NCBI GenBank assembly: GCA_947623455.1
Contig: OX392529.1
Span: 6,200,001-6,264,000, forward strand
Length of the DNA: 64,000 bases
Direction: 5' to 3'
DNA from: Mimachlamys varia
Taxonomy: Eukaryota > Mollusca > Bivalvia > Pectinida > Pectinidae
Part shown: piece by piece, positions 45,563 through 58,497 of the stretch
Layout: every line of letters begins with the position of its first letter
Position numbering within the stretch: position 1 is the stretch's first letter
Made by a program: the position numbers and the translations under genes
Notes under the pieces: model-generated
The model's database searches: none
The model's input: the letters and a program-made list of their open reading frames with translations, nothing else
Told to the model about the DNA's origin: nothing

Positions 45563-47855
45563 TTACATGTTTGGATGTGTTCTGTAAGTGAGGTGGTAAG
45601 GCGAAAGAACGGCATTTTATCGAGTTCATCATGTTGGAAAGTCATTTACAGTGTTTGTTCCTGTTAAATAGTCTTGTTCATAGTAACATTGATATAGATA
45701 ACTGTACTTGAAACCTGTGTTGCATTAAATACGTCAAATAGACATATCTACTAAGAAACCTTGTGTAATAAATAATAGAGATACCTACCGTAAACATGCA
45801 ATGATATGTCAGATATCCGTATATACAACTTAATATTACCTATACAGGTTATATATCGAATTACCTAAAAAATCAGAAAAATCAAAAAGTAAAGACGTCC
45901 TACTGTATAACACGGTATTTTGTTATCAAATTTCTGATTAGTTGAAATTGAATGGAGATGAAATTACTGCACATTTTTGTGTTTTGTGAAAAACCAATTA
46001 CACTGTAATAAAAAAAACTTAATAAGAAACTATAAATGTGTTACTTATCCTTTGTATTCCAAATAATAATGTGTATGTGTGTCTTTAACCGCTTCACGTA
46101 TAAATGCAAAGTGCACTCATTTTTTTCGGTATATACCGCATAACCCACAAAATGGGGTCATTCCTTAGTAATTTAAATATTGCTTTTTGTTGTATGTTTG
46201 AACAGCAATATCTTAACAATTAGTTTCAGTTATTTTCATTTCAGTTGCCATGTGGTTATAGTGTATATTGGTATAAAGTTAGTATGCCTACCTTGTCCTA
46301 TCCTATCACTTACGACATGTTTTGTGTAAACTATGATGAATTACTGTGTACGATGTTTTATAATATTTTTAAATGAGATGGCGTGTCACAGAGATTTGTA
46401 ACATGGCATGATATATACTTAACTATAATGAATTATGGGATGTTTTATGAGAATTTTAACTGAATTGACACGACGCAGAGTTATTTGCTTTGTATGACCA
46501 ATAGAATAGCAAAAATTATGAGTTATTCATTAGGGATTTCCATATGAATTACCGCTACACAATGTTGTTCATGTTTCTAAATTATAGTTAAGTTCTCGGG
46601 TATTTAAATGTAACTGTCTAGTTACCTTAATGATTAACTTGATCAAGCGCATCCAAAACTTCTAATAATACTATTGATTTAATGTTAGGCTAAGCATGGA
46701 TATATGTGATATATATAAGACATCTCTAAATCTATTGAAAACATTTCTGGTTAAACTCCGAAACCAAATAAAATCATAACTGAAGGGAGCTACGATACCA
46801 GGAGACAACGAGCACAATAGTAGAATCAGTAGATGAAAGAGAACCAACAGGTACTCTGTACGGGTTAGTTCCCAGTGTGGTACCACCCCTCTCATCCTAG
46901 AAAGGCGGTTTATAACCAGAATATGTTGTAAATTGAATATTTGCTACAGTAAATGTCCAGCATTTGGTAAATTCGACATTTTTCTGTCAGAAAGTGTAAT
47001 TCCATATGTTACAACAGAGTGGTCTATACCTCACTTCTCGGAGAAATCCAGAGTAATGGCAGGTCCTAGTTGGCCAATAACATATATTGCTCATTTTTCT
47101 GCAAATTCGCTTTTTCAATTGAATAATTTTGCTGAGATGAGATAATAACAAAGCATGCTTTGTTTATAAGATAAAGCTGTAACGTCGTCAGTGCTCAGAT
47201 TGTGTACGCTGAGAATCCCCAGCTTCTCTACAGACCTATTAGCATTGTCATACACAGTCCTACATAGACGTGGGCACAATGATATCGCCCCTTCACATGC
47301 TAAACCCTTACTAAACGAGGAACGTCCTAACAGGCGCTTTGCCCTAACTTGAGCTTGCGGGACCCCCCGAGACAGCGTTCCGTGTGAGGGGAGCATACAT
47401 TATATAACGGGACCGGGGGAACGGGCCAACACATGGACCAGTAATACCATCGTGATAACACCAAGCATTGATTCCCCTTTTCGGTATCGTCTTTGACACC
47501 AGATGGCGCGATATTAATATTTAAACTTATTACGATCTTGGCCGGTCGTGATTCGATCGCTGTCTGTCCTATGTTACTCCCCTTCCGTCACAGAGCCTCC
47601 CCACCCAGTCAATACTAATTAGTGACAGCCAGGCAAAGTTGGGCAGGCGGGTCACACTGACGGGACGAGCACTAACTGGGACGAAAGTTGCTCTCATCCA
47701 CGCGTGGTAACAGTGAAATTGTACCGTGGTCGTTAAAAGGCCTCTAACACATTGACAACAACAGTCCGTTTTACAAACAAAGGGGACAATTATTTTAACT
47801 TGTTTTTTTAACCTCTGCCTTCCGTCATCATGATAATAAGTGTCACGTCCCCATA
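45563..47855. other. No well-supported gene; one weak minus exon candidate
   Basis: Mostly AT-rich. On the minus strand at 46895-46800, a short frame starts MRGVVPHWE and has a leucine-rich hydrophobic run (YLLVLFHLLILLLCSLS) just before a GT. It could be a signal-peptide exon, but this is weak. Frames at 47115-47396 and 47569-47961 (minus) show no family. The 47.4-48.0 kb segment is locally GC-richer and lies directly upstream of the SNAG exon, so it may hold promoter or 5' UTR. Confidence 0.35.
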
Positions 47856-47856
47856 A

Positions 47857-47955
47857 CTTGGTGGGTCTAACTAGTCCAGTGATATTCTGAATTCCAAGAC
47901 AAGACTTGGTGGGTCTAACTTGTCCAGTGATACTCTGAATTCCAAGACAAGGAAC
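47857..47955. repeat. 48-bp tandem duplication
   Basis: cttggtgggtctaact.gtcc followed by agtgata.tctgaattccaa and gacaag occurs twice, 70-170 bp upstream of the SNAG exon start codon. Confidence 0.9.
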
Positions 47956-48026
47956 ATCCACAGAAGGGACACAGTGTCGAAGGTGAAATACTTTTATTTG
48001 TTGACTCGGACGTCTTCAGCAGAACC

Positions 48027-48114
48027 ATGCCACGCTCATTTATGGTGAAGAGTTCCAAAAGACGCCCGTCCCTACCGAAGTCCGACCGCACCCCGACTCA
48101 GCGCGCACTAACAG
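48027..48114 (+). CDS. First coding exon of a SNAG-domain transcriptional repressor
   Basis: ATG at 48027 opens MPRSFMVKSSKRRPSLPK and continues to 29 codons plus one base, ending at a donor acag|gtaata (phase 1). MPRSF-x-VK at the extreme N terminus is the SNAG domain of the Snail, Scratch, Gfi1/Senseless, Insm and Ovo zinc-finger families. There it binds the LSD1-CoREST corepressor by mimicking the histone H3 tail, and a short first coding exon is common. Here position 6 is Met where Leu is usual. A basic KRR follows. I found no C2H2 exon on the plus strand up to the window end, so intron 1 would exceed 15.8 kb. It could be an orphaned exon, but the clean start and donor argue for a live gene. 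The subfamily cannot be decided from this exon. Confidence 0.7.
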
Positions 48115-48890
48115 GTAATATTTATTGAATCAGCACATTTTCCTTTTTTTCCTTTTTCTTAAATCTTAGAAAGCGTCTTCGTTCTGAAACGAAGTTGAGT
48201 TGACCAGCGTGTGTTGACATACCTTTAGAGGTGTCACGTGGTAAGGGTGTACATGTCGTGTGATTTGTTCGACCATGGGACATTAATGCATCTGTAGCAG
48301 ACCTGATAACTATGCAATCGTTCTGTTTTAATTGTATCCGGGCCACAGAAACGGCAAATTAATTATCAAATTGGGGAATATGCGCCCAGCTTAGCGTTGA
48401 ACACCAATCTCTCCTAATAACATAATTGACAGTTATATGGACCGTTATTGACGGGCTTCTGTTTCATGTGAAACTTTTATGCTCAATATACCTCTACACG
48501 GGATGCGTACAATTTGTTTAAGTTCAGATTTCATGAATTGAAATCAATTTGATATCGACTGCCCCCTAGACCGAGATTTGTAAATGGCGGAAGGTATTAC
48601 ATTTGTTGCCCTAACACGATACTTAATACCTGTTACAGCAGACACTGGAACTCCAAACAAACCCGACATTTCACAGACAGGTGAAGATGGGAAACCGCGT
48701 AAATATTAAACGGCATATAAATAACTCCATTACACGGTAGTTAAATAGAGGTTTGTACATTTGTATGTAGAATTTGAGGAAACATTATCTAAAATGCCCA
48801 TAACTAGATGAAAACTTCATATATATAATACATTTAATGTGAACATACATTATTATTTGATATTATTATTAAGTTCGAATTCTAATTTGA
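48115..48890. other. Presumed start of SNAG-gene intron 1; nothing else seen
   Basis: Unique sequence of mixed composition. Blocks such as 48360-48470 and 48540-48600 look non-repetitive and are candidates for conserved non-coding sequence, which only comparison could show. Confidence 0.35.
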
Positions 48891-49083
48891 TACACTCGGT
48901 GTTTGATTTCCGCGCTACCCTAGTCCTGTACACTCGGTGTTTGATTTCCGCGCTACCCTAGTCCTGTACACTCGGTGTTTGATTTCCGCGCTACCCTAGT
49001 CCTGTACACTCGGTGTTTGATTTCCGCGCTACCCTAGTCCTGTACACTCGGTGTTTGATTTCCGCGCTACCCTAGTCCTGTAC
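48891..49083. repeat. 38-bp tandem repeat, five identical copies
   Basis: The unit is tacactcggtgtttgatttc then cgcgctaccctagtcctg. Starts are at 48891, 48929, 48967, 49005 and 49043. All copies are identical. The unit is unrelated to the 38-bp array at 3.5 kb. Confidence 0.98.
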
Positions 49084-49690
49084 AAGTATGTATTAAAGCG
49101 GTATTCTAAGTCATTACCACTCGTACTAAAATCCGTGCTTGATTAAAATATTTTCACGATTTATTCTGTGAATTCTTAAGCTTTCTCATATGAACCGTTC
49201 CTTTTTATTGTGTTATTTTATATCTTAGTCAGTTTGTTACTTTACGTATCGAGACCGTAGATAAAGACTGGAGTTAGTTTTCATTATGTTTGTAAAGCCG
49301 TGTTTACTGATCCGTTACAATTAAGACAAATTCTATCTATTATTTTCTACACAGAAACGGGTGTTCTTCACATATCGGAATAAATGCGCCGTAGTAATAA
49401 AACTTTTTTATATTTCATATTTTGAAACTATTTTTTTATATGTATTTTCAAGTATTACTTATTGACATGCAAAAGAACAAAAATGTTACAGGACCATGTC
49501 GGTGATGATGAGTTCGATAATAATTAATTACACGCATCCTTAAACACAGTCTCCCAGAACACGTGTCGGCTGTGTATTAGGGAGGCAGTGAGATAATAAA
49601 GATAAAGAGGTTTAATACAGAACGGCATTAGGTGATTAAAGTCCAATATCACCGCTTATACAAAACATCCTCAAACAAAGTGTTTACTAA
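49084..49690. other. No gene seen
   Basis: AT-rich unique DNA. Confidence 0.5.
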
Positions 49691-50230
49691 AATCATATTG
49701 ATTAGATTGTTAACAAAAACACTATGACAAAATTGTTAATAAAAATAACTATGATACAATTAATAACAAAAACACTATGATAAAATTGTTAATAAAATTT
49801 ACTATGATACAATTGTTAACAAAAACACTATGATAAAATTGTTAACAAAAATACTATGATAAAATTGTTAATAAAATTTACTATGATACAATTGGTAACA
49901 AAAGCACTATGATAAAATTGTTAACAAATACACTATGATAAAATTGTTAACAAAAAAAAACTAAGATAAAATTGTTAACAAAAACAATATGATATAATTG
50001 TTAATACAAACACTGTGATAAAATTGTTAATAAAAACACTGATAAAATTGCTTATAAAAACACTATGATAAAATTGTAAATAAAAATACTGATAAAATTG
50101 CTATTAAAAACACTGTGATCAAATTGTAAATAAAAACACTGTGATAAAATTGCTAATAAAAACACTGTGATAAAATTGTTAATAAAAACACTATGATAAA
50201 ATTGCTATTAAAACACTACATTTTTGTAAG
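49691..50230. repeat. AT-rich 22-26-bp tandem array, ~22 copies
   Basis: The unit is aaaacactatgataaaattg plus ttaata or ttaaca. Copies differ in length and substitutions, so the array looks older than its neighbours. Confidence 0.9.
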
Positions 50231-51835
50231 ATAAAACTGTTAATAAAATCACATAATGATACAATTAATTTGCAAGAAACATCTGATACAAAATATTCAC
50301 AAAAACATCAAGATGCTACAAATTGATTGCAGATTACTTTTAAACAACAACAAAAAACATCCAGATAACGATTGTTTACGAGAAAGAAAAAAGATTCACT
50401 AAAAGTGTAGATCTATAAACAAAAACAAGGACATTGTTGACATCTATGTTATGACTGAGATTTAAATCAGCTCTATTGTTAACGTCACGTTTCACAAGTC
50501 CGGTACATACAGCACATTAAGTTAGAATATACAGTGTTACTTCGATTAATAAAGACATATCAGACAAGTTAGTGGAAGGACATTTGGAATATCACAGAAA
50601 CTAATTATCATGTAAAATGTGAAGATTTATTTATAGTATAAAGGAACAAATCTAAGATATCAGAGGTCAGGTATAAGGAGGCGGAATGGAAAAAGGTTAT
50701 GTCACACAGACTTGATATACAAGACCAGACTCTCGTGGTGATCTCTCGGTGTACTAACGGTGAATAAAGCAGAGCGACGGGCCGGAAAGTTTAATCATAT
50801 CATTTAATGTATGCACTTTAATTAATATTTAAGCATGATTATTTCAGTACGTGAACACAGTAAAGGATATTCATTTATGTCATATCGTCATCACACACGA
50901 TGCTTGTTATAACTGAATATAAACGTGAGATTTATCATAGGGGTAGCACAGGTTGACCGGGGACTAACATGTCGAAACTAGACTAGATAATTAACGCACG
51001 ACGACAAACTCGTTTATAGCAAACCCGTTATGATACAATTAGATAATTTGATGTAATTAGGTAATAACACGAATGAAAACAAATCAAAGGTAAACGATAC
51101 TGCGTGAAAAAAGTTTGAAGGAGCCGACGAATGCCTGTAATCAGTAAAACACTGACGTCTGACAGCGAGGGAGGTGGTGGGGACGACTCAACATCCTAGT
51201 TATATTTTTTTAAATAATTATCATGAAGGATATTATTAAAAAAAGACCAAAATAATTTGGAACAATTCAATTCAAACAGAAAAAAGATTTAATAGCTGAG
51301 ATAAAGTGTTAATGAGATGTGAGCTTTCCCTTAATTTTACGAACATCACACTGTATCAAGAGAGAGGTGAGACCCTGACCTTCATTCCTTACTAAAAAGA
51401 TCATAGTTATATTACGATATATCCATTTGATCCAAAGCAGATTATTAGTGGTAGTTCAGTAAAGTACTACTTTGGTCCTGTACTTTATCAGATAGACATA
51501 TATATTTATAATTATTTGTATATTTCTGTATGAAAAATAACATTTAATTAACTAGATATTACAAAGTTTAAGATCAAGTGTAACATTTTTCAATATATTT
51601 TCATAAATAATGTGCCTGCATTATTCAATATAATAATATTAACCTTGGATATGATGGGATGTGCCTTCAATTAAACTGTACAAATCGATAAAGAATGTAG
51701 CGGGCCCTTAATTCGACTGTTATGATAAAGCAATCTAGATAAGCTAGTTTGAGAATTAACTATCGATTGTATCTGGAGAATTTTTTAATTTTAATTATAA
51801 CATCGTCAATAACGCAGTGCGTACTTAATTAAACT
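50231..51835. other. No gene seen
   Basis: AT-rich unique sequence, slightly less so at 50640-50800. No open frame of note. Confidence 0.5.
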
Positions 51836-51837
51836 TG

Positions 51838-51985
51838 TTACTGTTTAAACTATGGCAATGTTTAAACTATGATACTGTTTAAACTATGATACTGTTTAAA
51901 CTATGGCAATGTTTAAACTATGATACTGTTTAAACTATGATACTGTTTAAACTATGATACTGTTTAAACTATGGCAATGTTAACA
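51838..51985. repeat. 17-bp tandem repeat around GTTTAAAC, ~8 copies
   Basis: gtttaaactatgatact alternates irregularly with gtttaaactatggcaat. Each unit has the palindrome GTTTAAAC. Confidence 0.95.
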
Positions 51986-52490
51986 TGTTTAACAGACCAA
52001 CGTAAACTGATATTATACTTGTGTAATGGTTTTTTTGTGATGCATTTATCTTTAGTTCAAGCTGCATAACATACAAAATATTGCAAAAGATGTAGTCTGC
52101 CTTCAGTTAAACAGTAATGATCATTACAATGGCAATCAAGTAAATTTCTTTTTGTTGAAATGTAACAATGAAATGATTTAGCCCTAGTTAACTTATCGCT
52201 TTATTCCAATGTCATTTACGTCTCTAATGCAGTCGTTTTTTTAGAAAATAGCATGGTAGTAAAAATATCAAAATGTTCTAACCAAATGAATATAATGCAC
52301 TGAAAAATAGTATGATGAAAAATACCTGTTGTATTTTTTTTCATTGAGAAATAGGAATGCAACAATATCCACATCCATGTAGACATGTTGTTAGACCAGA
52401 TCTTAACAAAAGAGGATATTTGAGGTCCGTCTAAAGTCATCTGGTAGAACTCTTGGTTCCCCAGTGACAACTGTTGTTTATGTATTTATT
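51986..52490. other. No gene seen
   Basis: AT-rich. The minus frame at 52216-52470 has no recognisable family. Confidence 0.45.
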
Positions 52491-53000
52491 TCCCTGTGAC
52501 AACCTCAGTACCTGTATTTATCTATAACAACCTCAGTACTTGTATTTATCTATAACAACCTCAGTACTTGTATTTATCTATAACAACCTCAGTACTTGTA
52601 TTTATCTATAACAACCTCAGTACATGTATTTATCTATAACAACCTCAGTACATGTATTTATCTATGACAACCTCAGTACATGTATTTATCTATGACAACC
52701 TCAGTACATGTATGTATCTATAACAACCTCAGTACCTGTATTTATCTATAACAACCTCAGTACCTGTATTTATCTATAACAACCTCAGTACCTGTATTTA
52801 TCTATGACAACCTCAGTACCTGTATTTATCTATGACAACCTCAGTACATGTATGTATCTATGACAACCTCGGTACATGTATTTATCTATGACAACCTCAG
52901 TACATGTATTTATCTATGACAACCTCAGTACATGTATTTATCTATGACAACCTCAGTACATGCATTTATCTATGACAACCTCAGTACATGTATTTATTTC
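52491..53000. repeat. 28-bp tandem array, ~18 copies
   Basis: The unit is aacaacctcagtacctgtat then ttatctat. The base after 'gtac' (c, t, a) changes in runs. Between 53000 and 53190 a looser series (gacaacc.gggtagatgtatt) appears to be degenerate relatives. Confidence 0.95.
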
Positions 53001-53214
53001 CCTGTGACGACCTCGGTAGATGTATTTATTCCTCGAAGACAACCCGGGTAGATGTATTCAATCCCTATGACAACTAAAACTGTACATTGTAGGTAGATGT
53101 ATTTATTCCCTTATGACTACCTGGGTAGATGTACATATGTATTAATTCCCCAATGACAACCGCGTTAGACGTGTATGTATTTATTTCCCTGTGATATCGA
53201 CACTTGGGACTTTA

Positions 53215-54045
53215 TGTACTAGGTAGACTTCTTCAGGAACAAACTGAGTAGATATACAGTACTGTATCTTCTTCCAGGAACAAACTGGGTAGATATACAG
53301 TACTGTAACCTCTTCCATGAACAAACTGGGTAGATATACAGTACTGTATCTTCTTCCAGGAACAAACTGGGTAGATATCCAGTACTGTAACCTCTTCCAT
53401 GAACAAACTGGGTAGATATACAGTACTGTATCTTCTTCCATGAACAAACTGGGTAGATATACAGTACTGTATCTTCTTCCAGGAACAAACTGGGTAGATA
53501 TCCAGTACTGTATCTTCTTCCAGGAACAAACTGGGTAGATATCCAGTACTGTAACCTCTTCCAGAAACAAACTGGGTAGATATACAGTACTGTATCTTCT
53601 TCCAGAAACAAACTGGGTAGATATACAGTACTGTATCTTCTTCCAGAAACAAACTGGGTAGATATACAGTACTGTATCTTCTTCCAGGAACAAACTGAGT
53701 AGATATACAGTACTGTATCTTCTTCCAGAAACAAACTGGGTAGATATACAGTACTGTATCTTCTTCCAGGAACAAACTGGGTAGATATACAGTACTGTAT
53801 CTTCTTCCAGGAACAAACTGGGTAGATATACAGTACTGTATCTTCTTCCAGAAACAAACTGGGTAGATATACAGTAATGTAACTTCTTCAAGGAACAAAC
53901 TGGGTAGATATACAGTACTGTAACCTCTTCCATGAACAAACTGGGTAGATATCCAGTACTGTATCTTCTTCCAGAAACAAACTGGGTAGATATACAGTAA
54001 TGTATCTTCTTCCAGGAACAAACTGGGTAGATATCTTCTTCCTTT
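53215..54045. repeat. 41-bp minisatellite, ~20 copies
   Basis: The unit is ggaacaaactgggtagatat then acagtactgtatcttcttcc and a. Each unit includes the 14-bp palindrome atacagtactgtat in most copies. Variants ccagtactg and taacctcttccatg recur in blocks. No stop occurs in any minus frame and the period is not a multiple of 3, so the 212 to 296-residue minus frames are artefacts. Confidence 0.96.
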
Positions 54046-55590
54046 TGGGAAATACTGATTAGGTGTACTTATATTCATAATTATTCCGTTAAAGTAGTAA
54101 TGTATGTATGGAAATGTTGACATTTACAAAAATATGTTGACAGGTAAGGCCTGTTACAATACACCTTAATTAACCGGTAGTGATAGTCCGTATCAATCTA
54201 TTATATACCACTTGCGTTTTTACGCGATAACCGGCCTTTTAACCAGATCCGAAATTCATATTTCATGTGTCCCTGTTGGGAACATTAAATATGTATTTAT
54301 GATTTTCGTTAGGCACAGATGGTGGATAGGAACATATTTCCTCGTTACAGAAGAGTTAATGTATTACCCTAACGGTACCCACTAATACAAGATAAGCAAC
54401 ACAACCGGGCATCCAGCCGCAACACTAACGGCACTTTAGTTTAGTGCTAATTGCTTTTCTTGAGCTTGATTTATTTCTCGGTTACAAAGGAATTTATTCA
54501 ACAGGACACGATTGGTAGGGGACACAATGTATAACAATGTTGGTACAACATTGACAGTTATATCTTTCTAATAATACGATCACATAACGACCACTACAGT
54601 ACCAGTACTGGCTTTCAGTGATAACATTAATTTACTTTAACTTAAAAGTTGACGACGATTGTTATCAACAAATGTGGTGGACGTACTGTGTAATCGGGGG
54701 TTATCTTTTTAAAAGTACTGGTTTTAACATAGGACACACGTTATGACTTTCCTCGTCAAATAAAATCAGGAATGATTTAATGAGTTGGTACATGTTCACG
54801 GCAATCTAGTGTCTCTGGGAATCATCTTACTATACAATCAATAACTTACAATAAGTATTGTATTTAAAAAATATGTTTCCATGAACAAAAAATGAACTGT
54901 AGTTAGCAGAAACCGTGAGCATGCCAGAAACAAGTCGGTACTTCAGAAAAAATACTTTTACAGGAAGAACATGTTTCGTACATGTATATAAATGCAGGTT
55001 TTGTGGGGAAAGTCGTAAACAGTTGCTGATGTCGATGGAAATAATATAAATTGGATGAGTTGTAAAAACAATATGTAATGTGCATTATCAAAATAACCGT
55101 GTCGTTAAAACATCCGACTGCTACCGACAGCGATAGTTGTACATGTTTGTGGTGCTAATGTATTACCTACATATAACTCCGATCTGCTGTTCCCAGCTCG
55201 TAATGGTAACGGTGACTTTTATTGATATGTACAACACACATATAACTGTCTGTGAATGTTAACAATACATTTTCATAAATTATTCATATAAATTCATTTT
55301 AACAAAAATTCTTTATAATGTCATGCATCATAAATACTTTTCGTATTGTCTAATTCATTAACAGAATATGCGATAAAGTACCCAGAACTTATAAAAGGTT
55401 GCCTCTAGTCATTTTATAACTATCACTGAGTGTTATAGTACAACTGTAAAACACCAAATTGGATATTGGAAGTTGGTGGTAAATTTAATTAGCATTTGTA
55501 CAACATAAAGGTTGAATGTGCCCCACATATCATAATTTCGTTTTCAACGATAAGAGATATATTGGCAGTTGTTTGAAACACATACCTTCC
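54046..55590. other. No gene seen
   Basis: AT-rich unique sequence. Minus frames at 54903-55091 and 55489-55671 are unsupported. Confidence 0.5.
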
Positions 55591-55591
55591 C

Positions 55592-57378
55592 ACTCGGAGT
55601 CCTTGACGACGGCTCCGGTTGTGAACACCAACCCTCATGGAGTCCTTGACGACGGCCATGGTTGTGAACACTAACCCTCTCGGAGTACTTGACGACGGCC
55701 ATGGTTGTGAACACTAACCCTCAAAGAGTCCTTGACGACGGCCATGGTTGTAAACACTTACCCTCTCGGAGTCCTTGACGACGGCCATGGTTTTGAACAC
55801 TGACCCTCAAAGAGTCCTTGACGACGGCTCTGGTTGTGAACACTAACCCTCTCGGAATCCTTTAAGACGGCTCTGGTTCAGAACACTAACCCTCTCGGAG
55901 TCCTTGACGACGGCCATGGTTGTAAACACTGACCCTCAAAGAGCCCTTGAGGACGGCTCTGGTCGGGAATACTAACACTCACGAAGTCCTTGACGACTGC
56001 CATGGTTGGGAACACTAACCCTTATGGAGTCCTTGACGACGGCCATGGTTGGGAACACTAACCCTCACGGAGTCCTTGACGACGGCCATGGTTGGGAACA
56101 CTAACCCTCACGGAGTCCTTGACGACGGCCACGGTTTGGAACACTAACCCTCACGGAGTCCTTGACGACGGCTCTGGTTGGGAACACTACATTTATTGTA
56201 ACCCCTCACGGAGTCCTTGACGACGGCCATGGTTGGGAACACTTACCCTTCTCGGAGTTCTTGACGACGGCTCTGGTAGGGAACACTACATTTATTGTAA
56301 CCCCTCACGGAGTCCTTGACGACGGCTCTGGTTGGGAACACTACATTTATTGTAACCCCTCACGGAGTCCTTTACGACGGCCATGGTTGGGAACACTAAC
56401 CCTCACGGAGTCCTTGACGACGGCTCTGGTTGAGAACACTACATTTATTGTAACCCCTCACGGAGTCCTTGACGACGGCCATGGTTGGGAAAACTAACCC
56501 TCACGGAGTCCGTGACGACGGCCATGGTTGGGAACACTAACCCCTCTCGGAGTTCTTGACGACGGCTCTGGTAGGGAACACTAACCCCTCTCGGAGTCCT
56601 TGACGTCGGCCATGGTTGGGAACACTTACCCCTCTCGGAGTTCTTGACGACGGCCATGGTTTGGAACAATAACTCCTCACGGAGTTCTTGACGACTTCCA
56701 TGGTTTGGAACACTAACCCCTCACGGAGTCCTTGACGACGGCTCTGGTTGGGAACACTAACCCCTCACGGAGTCCTTGGCGACGGCTCTGGTTGGGAACA
56801 CTAACCCCTCACGGAGTCCTTGGCGACGGCCATGGTTTGGAACACTAACCCTCTCGGAGTCCTTGACGACGGCTCTGGTTGGGAACACTAATCCCTCTTG
56901 GAGTTCTTGACGACGGCTTTGGTTGTAAACACTAACCCACTCGGAGTTCTTGACGACGGCTTTGGTTGGGAACACTAATCCCTCTTGGAGTTCTTGACGA
57001 CGGCTTTGGTTGTAAACACTAACCCACTCGGAGTCCTTGACGACGGCTCTGGTTGGGAACACTAATCCCTCTTGGAGTTCTTGACGACGGCTTTGGTTGT
57101 AAACACTAACTCACTCGGAGTCCTTGACGACGGCTCTGGTTGGGAACACTAACTCACTCGGAGTCCTTGACGACAGCTCTGGTTGGGAACACTAACCCAC
57201 TCGGAGTCCTTGACGACGGCTCTGGTTGGGAACACTAACCCACTCGGAGTCCTTGACGACGGCTCTGGTTGGGAACACTAACCCACTCGGAGTCCTTGAC
57301 GACAGCTCTGGTTGGGAACACTAACCCACTCGGAGTCCTTGACGACGGTCCTGTTTTGGAACAATAACCCTCATGGAG
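55592..57378. repeat. 43-44-bp minisatellite, ~40 copies, with a longer subtype
   Basis: The unit is cggagtccttgacgacggct then ctggttgggaacactaaccc and tca. The subtypes are gccatggtt and gctctggtt. A ~54-bp subtype with the insert acatttattgta occurs four times between 56170 and 56460. The right end (56860-57340) changes to cactcggag units. Open frames on both strands are artefacts. Confidence 0.96.
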
Positions 57379-57534
57379 GGACATGCTATCTCTTCATTTG
57401 CTTCGTAGTTTTCTCAGTTTCTTTCACTCTACCCTTTGATATAAGATTTTTCACGCGACTTGATGCGTTATAAATCGTACTTGTTTGCTGAAAATGCAAA
57501 TGAAAATGCCTTACTCTTGTTGTTGTTTTTTGTC
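57379..57534. other. Short unique spacer between two arrays
   Basis: Nothing recognised. Confidence 0.5.
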
Positions 57535-58455
57535 GTCGCCTGCTGATACTATGACATATTTTGTCGTTTTGAGTTGATGCTATGTTATATTTTGTCGTTT
57601 TGAGTTGATGCTATGTTATATTTTGTCGTTTTGAGTTGATGCTATGTTATATTTTGTCGTTTTGAGTTGGTGCTATGGCATATTTTGTCGTTTTGAGTTG
57701 ATGCTATGTTATATTTTGTCGTTTTGAGTTGGTGCTATGGCATATTTTGTCGTTTTGAGTTGATACTATGACATATTTTGTCGTTTTGAGTTGATGCTAT
57801 GTTATATTTTGTCGTTTTGAGTTGATGGTATGGCATATTTTGTCGTTTTGGGTTGATGCTATGTTATATTTTGTCGTTTTGAGTTGATGGTATGGCATAT
57901 TTTGTCGTTTTGGGTTGATGCTATGTTATATTTTGTCGTTTTGGGTTGATGGTATGGCATATTTTGTCGTTTTGGTTGATGCTATGTTATATTTTGTCGT
58001 TTTGAGTTGATGGTATGGCATATTTTGTCGTTTTGGGTTGATGCTATGTTATATTTTGTCGTTTTGAGTTGATGGTATGACATATTTTGTCGCTTTGAGT
58101 TGGTGCTATTGCATATTTTGTCGCTTTGAGTTGATGCTATGTTATATTTTGTCGTTTTGGGTTGATGGTATGGCATATTTTGTCGCTTTGAGTTGGTGCT
58201 ATGTTATATTTTGTCGTTTTGAGTTGGTGCTATTGCATATTTTGTCGTTTTGAGTTGATGCTATGTTATATTTTGTCGTTTTGGGTTGATGCTATGGCAT
58301 ATTTTGTCGTTTTGAGTTGATACTATGGCATATTTTGTCGTTTTGAGTTGATGCTATGTTATATTTTGTCGTTTTGAGTTGATGCTATGGCATATTTTGT
58401 CGTTTTGAGTTGATACTATGGCATATTTTGTCGTTTTCAGTTAACGCTGTGGTAT
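57535..58455. repeat. 31-bp array, ~29 copies, partly organised as 62-bp dimers
   Basis: The unit is gatgctatgttatattttgt then cgttttgagtt. A second subtype has ggtatggcat and gggtt. From about 57785 to 58085 the two subtypes alternate regularly, giving a 62-bp higher-order period. Elsewhere the order is irregular. Confidence 0.96.
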
Positions 58456-58497
58456 ATTTTGCCTAGTTTGTTTCGAATGGTAAGTGATTTACCCTTT

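Noticed and set aside
47569..47961. 130-residue minus frame upstream of the SNAG exon
   Set aside because: It includes the translated 48-bp duplication, has no recognisable domain, and is antisense to the presumed 5' region of the SNAG gene.
53181..54123. Minus-strand frames of 212-296 residues
   Set aside because: Artefact of the 41-bp array. The hydrophobic, aromatic composition follows from the unit and not from selection.
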